A stretch of DNA of 62,610 nucleotides from Lachnospiraceae bacterium. GTDB lineage: Bacteria; Bacillota; Clostridia; Lachnospirales; Lachnospiraceae. The notes below the pieces were generated by a model. It saw only the letters and a program-made list of their open reading frames with translations. It ran no database searches and was not told where the DNA came from. The stretch spans positions 1-62,610 of the forward strand of contig SVFE01000006.1 in NCBI GenBank assembly GCA_015057055.1, given 5' to 3'. The position numbers and the translations under genes were made by a program. Of the stretch, positions 36,285 to 45,190 are shown piece by piece. Numbering within the stretch: the stretch's first letter is position 1; every line of letters begins with the position of its first letter.

Positions 36285-37298
36285 TTATTCATTCCCTATC
36301 GCTAACTGTTCTCTTATTCTGTCGTTAATCCTCTGCTCTTTAAATACTTTACACTGTAAAATGGAATTTTTAACCTCTATCGCTTTGGAACTTCCGTGGG
36401 TTTTTACCACAAGGCCGTTAAGACCGAGAAGCGGAGCACCTCCGTACTCCTCTGTGTTAAATGTTTTCAGTGTTTTTTTCAAAGCAGGCAGGCACAATGC
36501 CGCACCGATTTTACTTTTCAATGTACTCATCAGACCTTTTTTAATCTGTCTTACCAGTGCCGTAGCCGTACCTTCGTATAATTTCAAAATTACATTACCC
36601 ACAAAGGCTTCACACACAATGACATCGGCCGCTCCGGCAGGAATATCCCTTGCTTCAATACTTCCGATAAAATTGATTCCTTCGCACTCTTTTAATTTCG
36701 GGAAGGTTTCCTTCACCAAAGCATTTCCCTTTTCTTCTTCAGCACCAATGTTTACAATGGCCACTCTGGGATTTTTTATACCAAGGGCATTTTCGCAGTA
36801 AATGCTGCCCATTTTTGCAAACTGCACAAGATTATTGGATTTTGCATCTACATTGGCACCGCAGTCAATCAAAAGCGCCATACCGTTTTCCGTAGGGATA
36901 ATCGGTGCCAAAGGGGCCCGTTCAACGCCTTTGATTCTTCCCACAATCAACTGGCCTCCGACCAAAATCGCTCCGCTACTACCTGCAGAAACAAATGCAT
37001 CGCAGGTTCCGTCTTTCACCATATATAATGCCTTTACAATGGAAGATTCTTTTTTTCTCCGAATTGCCATTACCGGCGGCTCCGCAGTTTCAATCACCTC
37101 TGACGCATGCACCACTTCGATTCTGGATTCATCGTATTGATATTTTTTTAACTCTTCCTTAATTGCATCTTCCAATCCAACCAAATAAACAAATACATCA
37201 TCAGATTCCTGCAACGCTTCCATAACACCTTTCACGATTTCAACCGGGGCATTATCTCCGCCCATTGCATCGACTGCAACTTTTACCATCTCACTCAT
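36285..37298 (-). CDS. plsX: phosphate acyltransferase PlsX
   Basis: PlsX converts acyl-ACP to acyl-phosphate, the substrate of PlsY. The 337-residue protein has the family segments VAVDAMGGDNAP, VSAGSSGAILVGG, RAPLAPIIPT, LIDCGANVDAKS and EYGGAPLLGLNGLV. The ATG at 37298 has AAGGA about 10 bases upstream. It is the first gene of the plsX-acpP-rnc-smc-ftsY-ilvA run and has a candidate promoter between it and the rpmF terminator. Confidence 0.97.
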   Translation of the reverse strand: MSEMVKVAVDAMGGDNAPVEIVKGVMEALQESDDVFVYLVGLEDAIKEELKKYQYDESRIEVVHASEVIETAEPPVMAIRRKKESSIVKALYMVKDGTCDAFVSAGSSGAILVGGQLIVGRIKGVERAPLAPIIPTENGMALLIDCGANVDAKSNNLVQFAKMGSIYCENALGIKNPRVAIVNIGAEEEKGNALVKETFPKLKECEGINFIGSIEARDIPAGAADVIVCEAFVGNVILKLYEGTATALVRQIKKGLMSTLKSKIGAALCLPALKKTLKTFNTEEYGGAPLLGLNGLVVKTHGSSKAIEVKNSILQCKVFKEQRINDRIREQLAIGNE

Positions 37299-37356
37299 TC
37301 TGTCTTTATCCTTTCTCCGATGATCTTTGGATTATCTTACACTGTTTTTGACAACA

Positions 37357-37385
37357 CCTATATAATGATACTAAAAAATGGTCAA
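37357..37385 (-). promoter_or_regulatory. candidate promoter of the plsX operon
   Basis: TTGACC (37380-37385) and TATAGG (37357-37362) are separated by 17 bases, immediately after the rpmF terminator. Confidence 0.6.
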
Positions 37386-37395
37386 AAAAGCAAAT

Positions 37396-37430
37396 GAAAA
37401 AAGGCTTTTCGGAAAAAACCGAAAAGCCTT
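37396..37430 (-). terminator. rho-independent terminator after rpmF
   Basis: A 12-base-pair perfect stem (AAGGCTTTTCGG and CCGAAAAGCCTT, 37401-37412 and 37419-37430) with a 6-base loop is followed by six T on the minus strand. Confidence 0.92.
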
Positions 37431-37444
37431 GTCTTGCAAAATAA

Positions 37445-37624
37445 TTAGTCAACGGAGATGATTTCCTTCTTGTTGTATGCACCACAAGCCTTGCATACTC
37501 TGTGAGGCATCATTAAAGCTCCACATTTGCTACATTTTACTAAAGTCGGAGCAGTCATTTTCCAGTTTGCTCTTCTCTTATCTCTTCTTCCCTTGGAAGA
37601 TTTATTCTTAGGACAAATTGACAT
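37445..37624 (-). CDS. rpmF: 50S ribosomal protein L32
   Basis: A 59-residue L32. It starts MSICPKNKSSKGRRDKRR and keeps both CxxC pairs of the zinc-binding form (CSKCG and CKACG). AGGAGG lies 9 bases before the ATG. In many Firmicutes it follows the DUF177 (yceD) gene and precedes plsX; plsX is here but yceD is not, and rpmF has its own perfect promoter instead. Confidence 0.96.
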   Translation of the reverse strand: MSICPKNKSSKGRRDKRRANWKMTAPTLVKCSKCGALMMPHRVCKACGAYNKKEIISVD

Positions 37625-37722
37625 CTAAATACACCTCCTGACGTTCTTTAACTTATTATCCTCTTTTATTAAATGCTTACTTAATTACAAAATGCCTTAA
37701 ATGCATTTTTCACACCTTTGCT

Positions 37723-37751
37723 ATTATACATAGCCATAATTATTTTGTCAA
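37723..37751 (-). promoter_or_regulatory. promoter of rpmF
   Basis: A perfect TTGACA (37746-37751), 17-base spacer and TATAAT (37723-37728). The transcript would have a leader of about 90 bases with one small hairpin (AATGC and GCATT). Confidence 0.92.
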
Positions 37752-37778
37752 CAGATAAATTACCAAAAACTGTGCAAA

Positions 37779-40199
37779 TTAATTATTTTCTTTATTTACC
37801 GGTTCTGTCGGTTGTTCTGTCGGTTGCGCCGTCGTCTCCGGCATCTGGGGCTGTGCATTTTGCTGTACAGGTGCTGCCTGCTGGGACTGCATCTGCGGTT
37901 GTACTGGTGCTGCCTGCTGGGACTCTACTACCTGCTGGGGCTCTACTACCTGCTGGGGCTGCACTCCTTGCTGGGGCTGCATTCCCTGCTGCACGAGAGT
38001 TCCTTGTTGCGCCTGCATCTGCTGCTGCATATAAGGCGGCATAAACTGCTGGTTATTGGTTGAAGATTGCATGTTCTGAGGCATTCCGTTCGTTTGCGCC
38101 TCTGCTTCCGCTTTCTTCTTCTTATTCTTTGATACAGTAACAACAATAATTATAATGAGAGCAACTAATACAAACAAACCAATGCCGCAAGCAACAAGAA
38201 GAATCATGTTTTCCTTTTCTTTTTTGGAAGAACGGCGGGAATCACGGTCATCTTCGTCATCCTCATCTTCGTCATCCCGACGATCACGGTCATCTTCGTC
38301 ATCCTCTTCTTCCTCAACCTCTTCATCAATATCCGCATCCACATCACCACTACCGGCTGGTACCGTTGTATCTGTAGGATCAACTAAACCTGCCTGAATA
38401 CGAATATTTTCCGCGTAATCTGCGAAACGGGGATTGGTAATCGGATTATTAATTCCGACCTCTTCCAGGGTTGCCTGGAAGGAATTTTCAGAACCGCGCT
38501 CTACCAATTCCAAATACAATTCGATGGCTGCATCGCGGTCATCCATGGCAAGGTCACGAATCTCTTCCGCGCCTGTCATGGAAACGGAATAACTGATATA
38601 ATACATCGGCGACTGGAAGGTGTGAGGGATTTCAATCCACTCATAAATCTGATCGGCCGGTGTCACACCGTAAAGCCCAAGATAATAGCTGTTATAAAAA
38701 TCTTCCGAACCATATTCCAAGCATACATCATAGTACATCTGGTTAACCTGTTCCAAGGTCAGCCCTTCTGCATTGGAATATACTTCATACTGGAATGCGT
38801 CTTCCTTTGCCCCCTCCACGGAAGCATATACCTGATTAAACAGGTTGTAGATATTCAATACGTTACTGTATTCGCCAAACATTTCATCATAATATTCCAG
38901 GAACAAAACTTCCAATCCCTGGGAATGAATTTCACACAAATCCAGTTCAAAATATCCGTAATACCATTCATCTGCAGAAGCATAGTACATCTGATTATAA
39001 TGTCCGAATTCATGAATCAATGTAGTCATGTCGGAATAACTTCCGTCGGCACAGTTAAACATATACGGTGCATTAAAACCGGAAATAGTCGTGCTGTATG
39101 CACCGGGCGCTTTTGCATCATTGACTTCCAAATCATACATTTCATGATCCAGCATATAATGGAATGAAACAAGCATATCTTCGGAAATAAGAGGAAGATA
39201 GGCTTCCATGTTGGCAAAGCATTCCTCTACGGAAATTTCTTCTTCCCACATTGCGGAGTATTCTTCATAATAAGTATTAAATAACAAATCATACAACTCA
39301 TCTGACAAAGGTGCATAGTATTCAATAATCTGTGCTCTGTATTCTTCCAAATCTTCCGGGGAATAATCTCTGCCGTATGTTTCTTCATATGCATAATCTG
39401 CATAATTATCATAGCCATAGCTTTCCGCAATCTGATCTCTGATTGCCACAAGCTGAAGGAACAACTCACCCATCTCCGTATTTCTTGCCTCCAAAATGGA
39501 GCCCAGACCGGCAAGATACTCATCCCAGGTTACTGTACCTGCGGAATAAGCCTCGTCCAGCGATTCCATGGTATAATCAACACCGGAAATAGTAACGGTA
39601 TATTCTTTGTTATATAACTCGTCATATGCCAGAGAAAGATCCGTTTCCTGCGCGAACAACTCTTTTTGTTCATCCGTCATCGGCACATAATCCAAAATTT
39701 CCTGCCATTCCTCGTCATCGTCAACACGAACTCGGAGCGCTTCACTACATGCAGACAAAGCAATAATCTGATAATTGATCTGAATTTTATCCGCGATATT
39801 GTACCAAAGTTCATCGCAATACTTCAGTTCTTCATCGTAGGCTTCATTTTCTGCGTCCAGAGTCGTATAAATCTGAGCAATGGCATACATACCGCTAAGT
39901 TCATTCGCATAATCTTCCATTGCAACAATAACATCCGTTACCGCATCCATATTGGCAGTGTCGGATGCAAGTGTTTCCAAATCCGCTACAATAGCATCAA
40001 AGGTGCTTTCCTCCATACGGTAATATTCCAATTCATCAAAGGTTAAATCCGTATGCTCTGCATCATCCACCAAAATACCGGTGATGTTATCCGCATACAC
40101 CCCAAAGGATGACCCGCCGATGATAAAAGCCATTGCAAATGCCAGGCATTGAATTATACGTCGGGGCATTTTTTTCGCATTTTTTTCACGTTTCTTCAT
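37779..40199 (-). CDS. membrane-anchored M3 family oligoendopeptidase with C-terminal Q/P-rich tail
   Basis: An 806-residue secreted, membrane-tethered zinc peptidase. A signal peptide is clear (basic start MKKREKNAKKMPRR, hydrophobic core, SFGVYA cleavage region). The M3 (PepF-like) domain fills about residues 40-620, with the zinc site HEFGH at about 394-398 and a downstream ELDLCEIHSQ glutamate. A highly acidic Asp/Glu/Arg region follows, then one membrane segment (about 665-693) and a 110-residue tail rich in Q, P, V and M with QPQQ-type repeats. Topology puts that tail in the cytoplasm. ATG 40199 has GAGGAG 9 bases upstream; ATG 40226 has none. Confidence 0.87.
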   Translation of the reverse strand: MKKREKNAKKMPRRIIQCLAFAMAFIIGGSSFGVYADNITGILVDDAEHTDLTFDELEYYRMEESTFDAIVADLETLASDTANMDAVTDVIVAMEDYANELSGMYAIAQIYTTLDAENEAYDEELKYCDELWYNIADKIQINYQIIALSACSEALRVRVDDDEEWQEILDYVPMTDEQKELFAQETDLSLAYDELYNKEYTVTISGVDYTMESLDEAYSAGTVTWDEYLAGLGSILEARNTEMGELFLQLVAIRDQIAESYGYDNYADYAYEETYGRDYSPEDLEEYRAQIIEYYAPLSDELYDLLFNTYYEEYSAMWEEEISVEECFANMEAYLPLISEDMLVSFHYMLDHEMYDLEVNDAKAPGAYSTTISGFNAPYMFNCADGSYSDMTTLIHEFGHYNQMYYASADEWYYGYFELDLCEIHSQGLEVLFLEYYDEMFGEYSNVLNIYNLFNQVYASVEGAKEDAFQYEVYSNAEGLTLEQVNQMYYDVCLEYGSEDFYNSYYLGLYGVTPADQIYEWIEIPHTFQSPMYYISYSVSMTGAEEIRDLAMDDRDAAIELYLELVERGSENSFQATLEEVGINNPITNPRFADYAENIRIQAGLVDPTDTTVPAGSGDVDADIDEEVEEEEDDEDDRDRRDDEDEDDEDDRDSRRSSKKEKENMILLVACGIGLFVLVALIIIIVVTVSKNKKKKAEAEAQTNGMPQNMQSSTNNQQFMPPYMQQQMQAQQGTLVQQGMQPQQGVQPQQVVEPQQVVESQQAAPVQPQMQSQQAAPVQQNAQPQMPETTAQPTEQPTEPVNKENN

Positions 40200-40269
40200 T
40201 CCGTCCGTCTCCTCTTTTTCACTCATTTTATATAATTAACTATCTGTCAGGGGATAGAAAATTATTCGT

Positions 40270-41277
40270 TTATTCTTCGATGTTTTGGGCTTGTACCGCC
40301 GTAAGTGCAACAACTCCCACGATATCTTCCCAGGAACATCCTCTTGACAAATCATTTACCGGTCTTGCAATTCCCTGTAACATCGGACCGTACGCTTCTG
40401 CTTTTGCCAGACGTTCCACCAATTTATAGCTGATATTTCCGCAGTCCAAATTCGGGAAAATCAAAACATTAGCCCGTCCTGCAATTTCACTGTCCGGCGC
40501 TTTTGTTTTGGCAACCTTAGGAACAATTGCCGCATCGGTTTGCAACTCTCCGTCTAAAACCAGATGAGGATATTGTTCATGTGCGATACGGGTTGCTTCA
40601 ATCACTTTATCCACAAGGGGATGCTTTGCACTTCCCTTGGTGGAATGGGACAACAACGCGATAATCGGATTGGCTCCCACCAAAGAGCGAAAACTCTTTG
40701 CCGAGGAATCTGCAATTGCAGCCAACTCTTCTGCCGTAGGATCCTGATTCAAACCGCAATCGGAAAACAAAAACGTACCTCCCTCTCCGAAAATACAATC
40801 CGGCACATCTAAAATAAAGAATCCGGAAACCAATTTTGTATCCGGTGCAGTCCGCAAAATCTGCAAAGAAGGTCGGAGCACATCTGCCGTAGCATGGCAA
40901 CACCCGGCCACCATACCGTCCGCATCACCGGCCTTCACCATGACTACGCCGAAAGTAAGGTAATCATTCAACAATATTTCCCTGGCTTTTTCCGGCGTCA
41001 TTCCTTTATCTTTTCTTGTCTCATAAAGCAGTTCAATGTAATCGTCCAATTTGTCCGTAGTTTCCGGATCAATCACCGATACATTACTCAAATCAATTTC
41101 CAGCCAGCCAGCACCGTCAAGAATTTTTTCTTCTTTACCCACCATAATAATATTGGCAATATTTTCTTCTATAATGTGAGAAGCTGCAATCAAAGTTCTC
41201 TTATCCGTCGTCTCCGGAAGCACAATGGTTTTCTTATCCGCTCTGGCTTTATCCTTAATAATATCGATGTAAGACAT
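40270..41277 (-). CDS. pta: phosphate acetyltransferase
   Basis: Pta interconverts acetyl-CoA and acetyl-phosphate, part of the acetate-forming energy pathway. The 335-residue protein has the short one-domain form with the SHSTKGSAKHPLVDKV, DGELQTDAAI and GRANVLIFPNLDCGNISYKLVERL segments of the family. Acetate kinase (ackA), its usual partner, is not in the window. A strong promoter lies upstream, and the divergent gene tmcAL uses acetate. Confidence 0.95.
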   Translation of the reverse strand: MSYIDIIKDKARADKKTIVLPETTDKRTLIAASHIIEENIANIIMVGKEEKILDGAGWLEIDLSNVSVIDPETTDKLDDYIELLYETRKDKGMTPEKAREILLNDYLTFGVVMVKAGDADGMVAGCCHATADVLRPSLQILRTAPDTKLVSGFFILDVPDCIFGEGGTFLFSDCGLNQDPTAEELAAIADSSAKSFRSLVGANPIIALLSHSTKGSAKHPLVDKVIEATRIAHEQYPHLVLDGELQTDAAIVPKVAKTKAPDSEIAGRANVLIFPNLDCGNISYKLVERLAKAEAYGPMLQGIARPVNDLSRGCSWEDIVGVVALTAVQAQNIEE

Positions 41278-41342
41278 ACCCGTCTCTCCTTTCGTAACCG
41301 CCCAAACTTAGTATACTTATTCTATGTAAACATACTTTAATT

Positions 41343-41371
41343 ATTATAAAGGATTTTTTCTTTGTATTCAA
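41343..41371 (-). promoter_or_regulatory. promoter of pta
   Basis: TTGAAT (41366-41371) and a perfect TATAAT (41343-41348) are separated by 17 bases. The rest of the 269-base gap up to tmcAL holds no other feature I can support. Confidence 0.8.
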
Positions 41372-41546
41372 CCTCTGAGACCAATCAAAATTGCTTTAAT
41401 TTTAATACAATCCGGAAAATCTTGTGATAATTATTTTTCTGTGCTAAATTGAAAACACAAGGCCAAAAAAGTACTCCGCTGATTTTTTTCAGCCGGTTAC
41501 ACGCCTTTTCATCCAAGCAAAATTCAACCGAAAGGAAACTGCCACA

Positions 41547-42656
41547 ATGAAAGTTTGCGGAATCATTGCCGAATTCAACCCCTTTCACAGAGGACATGAA
41601 TATATAATCAAAACAACCCGAAAACAAACCGGCGCAGACTATATTATCGTTGCCATGAGCGGCGATTACGTACAACGAGGCGAACCCGCCATTCTCGATA
41701 AACATTTTCGCAGCAAAATCGCCCTTTCCTGCGGTGCCGACCTGGTTTTGGAAATCCCGGGGCTTGCCGCAACGGGAAGCGCGGAATATTTTGCCAGGGG
41801 AAGCGTTGCTCTTTTCAACGCCCTTGGTGTTGTGGATATTCTCTTTTTCGGCAGCGAATCCGGAGACTTAAACAATGCAACGCCTATGGCCAATGGTCAT
41901 CTTTCCCCCAATGACCTTTTATCTGCCGAATATCAAAAAGCCCTGCACTATTTTTCCTCCTCCATCACCCCAATGACTACCAAGCGTGTGGGACACGGCT
42001 ATCACGATGCCGATGCTGAGAACGGCAAATTTTGCAGTGCCACCCATTTAAGAGATGTCTTATTAAAAAACGAAGACCTTTCCCTGCAAAAAAACAAAAT
42101 GCCCGATGCGTCCTATACGGTCCTTACCGAGGCGCAAAAGTGCTGTTCTTTTTTATCTTTTTCCGATTTTTCTTTACTTTTGTATCAAAAACTGTTGGAA
42201 TTACAACCGTCCGGATACGAAAACTACTTTGATATTTTTTCGGATTTGTCCAACAAAATCCGTTCCAATTTGCCCGATTTTCAAAATGCGGACGCTTTTC
42301 GTATGCTTTTAAAATCCAAGGACATCGCATATACCCATATCAGCCGAGGACTTTTACATATTTTACTGGATTACACCAAAGAAGATGTGGATTTCTATGT
42401 ACAAAACGGATATCTGTCCTATTTGCGGCTTCTTGGTTTTTCCGAAAAAGCAACGACGCTTTTATCTGAAATCAAAAAGAATTGTGCCCTTCCTCTTATT
42501 TCAAAGCCCGCCGATGCCGGCAAATTATTGTCTGCCGCGGCTTATAACCTGTTTGAAAAAGACGTTCGAGCTTCCCACCTTTATCAAATGGTTGCAAAGA
42601 AAGATAAAAACGCCTGTATCCCCAGCGAATACAGACGTTCTCCCATCATTTTATAA
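41547..42656 (+). CDS. tmcAL: tRNA(Met) cytidine acetate ligase TmcAL
   Basis: TmcAL activates acetate with ATP and acetylates the wobble cytidine of elongator tRNA-Met. The 369-residue protein has the nucleotidyltransferase motif FNPFHRGH (HxGH, near residue 11), then MSGDYVQRGEPAI and GADLVLEIPG. Homologues are usually about 390-400 residues, so it is a little short at the C-terminus. An AAGGAAA site precedes the ATG. It diverges from pta and converges on the UPF0210 gene. Confidence 0.93.
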   Translation: MKVCGIIAEFNPFHRGHEYIIKTTRKQTGADYIIVAMSGDYVQRGEPAILDKHFRSKIALSCGADLVLEIPGLAATGSAEYFARGSVALFNALGVVDILFFGSESGDLNNATPMANGHLSPNDLLSAEYQKALHYFSSSITPMTTKRVGHGYHDADAENGKFCSATHLRDVLLKNEDLSLQKNKMPDASYTVLTEAQKCCSFLSFSDFSLLLYQKLLELQPSGYENYFDIFSDLSNKIRSNLPDFQNADAFRMLLKSKDIAYTHISRGLLHILLDYTKEDVDFYVQNGYLSYLRLLGFSEKATTLLSEIKKNCALPLISKPADAGKLLSAAAYNLFEKDVRASHLYQMVAKKDKNACIPSEYRRSPIIL

Positions 42657-42680
42657 CAAAATTTATATCCGATGTCCGAT

Positions 42681-44045
42681 TTAATTTTTGAAACTATGAA
42701 TCGGTGCCGGCACTCTGCCGCCACGATTTACGAAGGCTTCGCAGGAATAGCCGTTGACCGGCATTACCGGTGCATAACCCAGAAGACCGCCGAATTCCAC
42801 CGTATCTCCCACCTCTTTTCCGATTACCGGAATGATACGGACTGCCGTAGTCTTTTGATTCACCATGCCGATTGCCATTTCATCCGCAATAATACCGGAA
42901 AGGGTTGACGCCTTGGTATCACCGGGAACCGCAATCATATCCAATCCCACCGAACATACACAGGTCATCGCTTCCAGTTTTTCCAGCGTAAGTGCACCAA
43001 TTTCCACAGCCTTAATCATTCCCTGATCTTCACTGACGGGAATAAATGCGCCGCTCAAACCGCCGACATAAGAAGACGCCATGACACCTCCCTTTTTCAC
43101 CTGGTCATTTAAAAGCGCAAGCGCCGCTGTGGTACCCGGGGCTCCCGCATATTCCAAACCGATTTCATGCAAAATATCTGCCACACTGTCTCCTACCGCA
43201 GGTGTGGGTGCCAGAGACAAATCAATGATACCAAAAGGAATTCCCAGTTTTTTGGAAGCCTCTTTTGCCACGAGCTGCCCCACCCTGGTAATCTTAAATG
43301 CAGTCTTCTTTATCGTTTCACAAAGCACTTCAAAACTTTCGCCCCGTACCTTTTCCAATGCATTTTTTACAACGCCGGGACCGCTGACACCAACGTTGAT
43401 GATGGCATCCGCTTCCGTAACACCGTGAAACGCTCCCGCCATAAATGGATTATCATCCGGCGCATTACAAAATACCACGAGTTTTGCACATCCCAAAGAA
43501 TCCGCATCCTTGGTTTCCAACGCTGTTTCTTTAATAATTTCACCCATAAGTTTTACCGCATCCATATTGATTCCGGTTTTGGTAGAAGCCAGGTTAACAG
43601 AACTGCACACCCGGTCCGTACAGGCAAGTGCCTTAGGGATAGAACGAATAAGCAATTCCTCGGCGTTTGTCATTCCCTTTGCCACCAATGCGGAATATCC
43701 GCCGATAAAGTTAACTCCCGTCGTCTTAGCTGCCTCATCCAGTGTCTTTGCAATTTCCACGAAATCCTCCGGTGATTTGCAAGCCGCGCCGCCCACAAGC
43801 GCAATGGGCGTTACGGAAATACGCTTGTTGACAATGGGGATGGCATATTTCTTTTCGATTTCTTTTCCGGTTTTCACCAAATCTTTGGCTACCGTGGTAA
43901 TTTTATCATAAATATTTTTCTTTAATACTTCCAAATCCGAATCAATACAATCCAAAAGATTTATGCCCAGAGTAATGGTTCTGACATCCAGATTCTCTTT
44001 TTCAATCATTTGATTGGTTTCAGCTACTTCATAAATGTTTATCAT
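42681..44045 (-). CDS. UPF0210 (PFL family, DUF711) protein
   Basis: A 454-residue protein of UPF0210, distantly related to glycyl-radical enzymes in fold but without a radical-glycine motif. Family segments include [35 protein letters not shown] and [20 protein letters not shown]. No biochemical function is known to me. It is nearly always beside a UPF0237 ACT-domain gene, as here (20 bases upstream), so the two probably act together, the ACT protein perhaps sensing an amino acid. Confidence 0.92.
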   Translation of the reverse strand: MINIYEVAETNQMIEKENLDVRTITLGINLLDCIDSDLEVLKKNIYDKITTVAKDLVKTGKEIEKKYAIPIVNKRISVTPIALVGGAACKSPEDFVEIAKTLDEAAKTTGVNFIGGYSALVAKGMTNAEELLIRSIPKALACTDRVCSSVNLASTKTGINMDAVKLMGEIIKETALETKDADSLGCAKLVVFCNAPDDNPFMAGAFHGVTEADAIINVGVSGPGVVKNALEKVRGESFEVLCETIKKTAFKITRVGQLVAKEASKKLGIPFGIIDLSLAPTPAVGDSVADILHEIGLEYAGAPGTTAALALLNDQVKKGGVMASSYVGGLSGAFIPVSEDQGMIKAVEIGALTLEKLEAMTCVCSVGLDMIAVPGDTKASTLSGIIADEMAIGMVNQKTTAVRIIPVIGKEVGDTVEFGGLLGYAPVMPVNGYSCEAFVNRGGRVPAPIHSFKN

Positions 44046-44065
44046 AGTTTCAGTCCCGCCTTTAA

Positions 44066-44338
44066 TTAAATTCGATGCATGGAATCAAAGATTTCTTCTC
44101 TTTGACACTTAATAATAACACCGATTTCCGTACCGATTTGTCCGAGTTCATCACTGATTACATCAAATTCCTTCTGAGACTCACCGGTATCGACAATCAT
44201 CATCATATTAAAATAGTCCTGAATAATCGTCTGGGAAATATCCAAAATATTTACCCGGTTATTTGCCAGATAGGTACACACTTTCGCAATAATACCCACC
44301 GTATCTTTTCCTACTACCGTAATAATTGTTCGTTTCAT
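44066..44338 (-). CDS. ACT domain protein, UPF0237
   Basis: A 90-residue single ACT-domain protein ([25 protein letters not shown]), the UPF0237 type. ACT domains bind small ligands such as amino acids. Operon with the UPF0210 gene is conserved in Firmicutes. Function unknown. Confidence 0.93.
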   Translation of the reverse strand: MKRTIITVVGKDTVGIIAKVCTYLANNRVNILDISQTIIQDYFNMMMIVDTGESQKEFDVISDELGQIGTEIGVIIKCQREEIFDSMHRI

Positions 44339-44373
44339 TGTTGCCTCCTGTTTTGCATTCTATCGTTATTATT

Positions 44374-45171
44374 TTAGAAACATACACACGGGGACGGTTC
44401 TGACCGCCGTGCAATTTCAATTTTAAAATCATCTCCGTGATACGGGGTGTCCGACATGGTCACCTCCAGGCGCACTGCCTCGTAAGCCAGTTCCGGCAAA
44501 TTGTTCTCACTGCTTAAATGGCTAAGTACCACACGCTTCATCTTATCATGTAATATTTGTACCAGCAATCGTCCGGATGCTTCATTGGACAAATGGCCTT
44601 TTTTTCCAAGTATCCGCTGTTTTAACGGGTATGGATAACGTCCGAGTTGGAGCATCCGCACATCATGATTTGCTTCCAAAAATACCACATCCATATTCTC
44701 CAGTTTTGATACAATATAAGCATCATAGGTCCCAAGGTCCGTGCAAATTGCACTTTTTTGTTCTCCGCAGCCAAAGGTATAGGCTACCGGTTCCGCCGCA
44801 TCATGGGAGATTGCAAAGGGCGAAATGGTCATGTCTTTGATGGTAAAATCCACATCTGACTTGATCTCGTGAAACAGCGACAAATCCATCTTTCCCATGG
44901 CCGAAGTGTTTTTTATGGCTTCTACCGTTCCTGCCGTAGCATAAATCGGCACGTGATACCTTCGACTCAAAACGCCGAGCCCGCCAATATGATCACTATG
45001 TTCATGGGTAATCAGTATCCCGTCCAAATCAGTTCCGCATATATCCAATGCATTTAAACCTTCTTCAATTCTTTTTCCGCTGATTCCCGCATCCACCAGT
45101 AAATGTGTCTGCTCAGAACCCACATAGATTGCATTACCGCTGCTTCCGCTGGCAATACTTTGCATCCGCAT
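44374..45171 (-). CDS. metallo-beta-lactamase fold hydrolase (YycJ/WalJ-like)
   Basis: A 265-residue MBL-fold protein with the metal motif THEHSDH (near residue 60) and further ligands (HDAAEP, TDLGTYD, ANHD, and a late LSHLSSENN). This matches the YycJ/WalJ group, proposed to be exonuclease-like and linked to cell division and DNA repair. ATG 45171 has GGAGG 10 bases upstream. It closes the polA-coaE-FtsA-like-MBL run. No walK/walR genes are near, so the WalJ comparison rests on sequence alone. Confidence 0.87.
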   Translation of the reverse strand: MRMQSIASGSSGNAIYVGSEQTHLLVDAGISGKRIEEGLNALDICGTDLDGILITHEHSDHIGGLGVLSRRYHVPIYATAGTVEAIKNTSAMGKMDLSLFHEIKSDVDFTIKDMTISPFAISHDAAEPVAYTFGCGEQKSAICTDLGTYDAYIVSKLENMDVVFLEANHDVRMLQLGRYPYPLKQRILGKKGHLSNEASGRLLVQILHDKMKRVVLSHLSSENNLPELAYEAVRLEVTMSDTPYHGDDFKIEIARRSEPSPCVCF

Positions 45172-45190
45172 AAATAAGGTTTCCTCCCGT

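Noticed and set aside
37830-38110. Tandem-repeat DNA or CRISPR-like array in the M3 peptidase gene 3' end
   Set aside because: The repetition (CTGCTGGGGCT-like units) is in frame and encodes the Q/P-rich tail; there are no spacers of regular length.
38155-38397. Plus-strand serine-rich open frame
   Set aside because: It is the complement of the acidic Asp/Glu/Arg region of the M3 peptidase and has no start signal.
41385-41705. Minus-strand open frame of 106 codons over the tmcAL start
   Set aside because: It overlaps the N-terminal HxGH region of tmcAL, has no ribosome binding site and no similarity I recognise.
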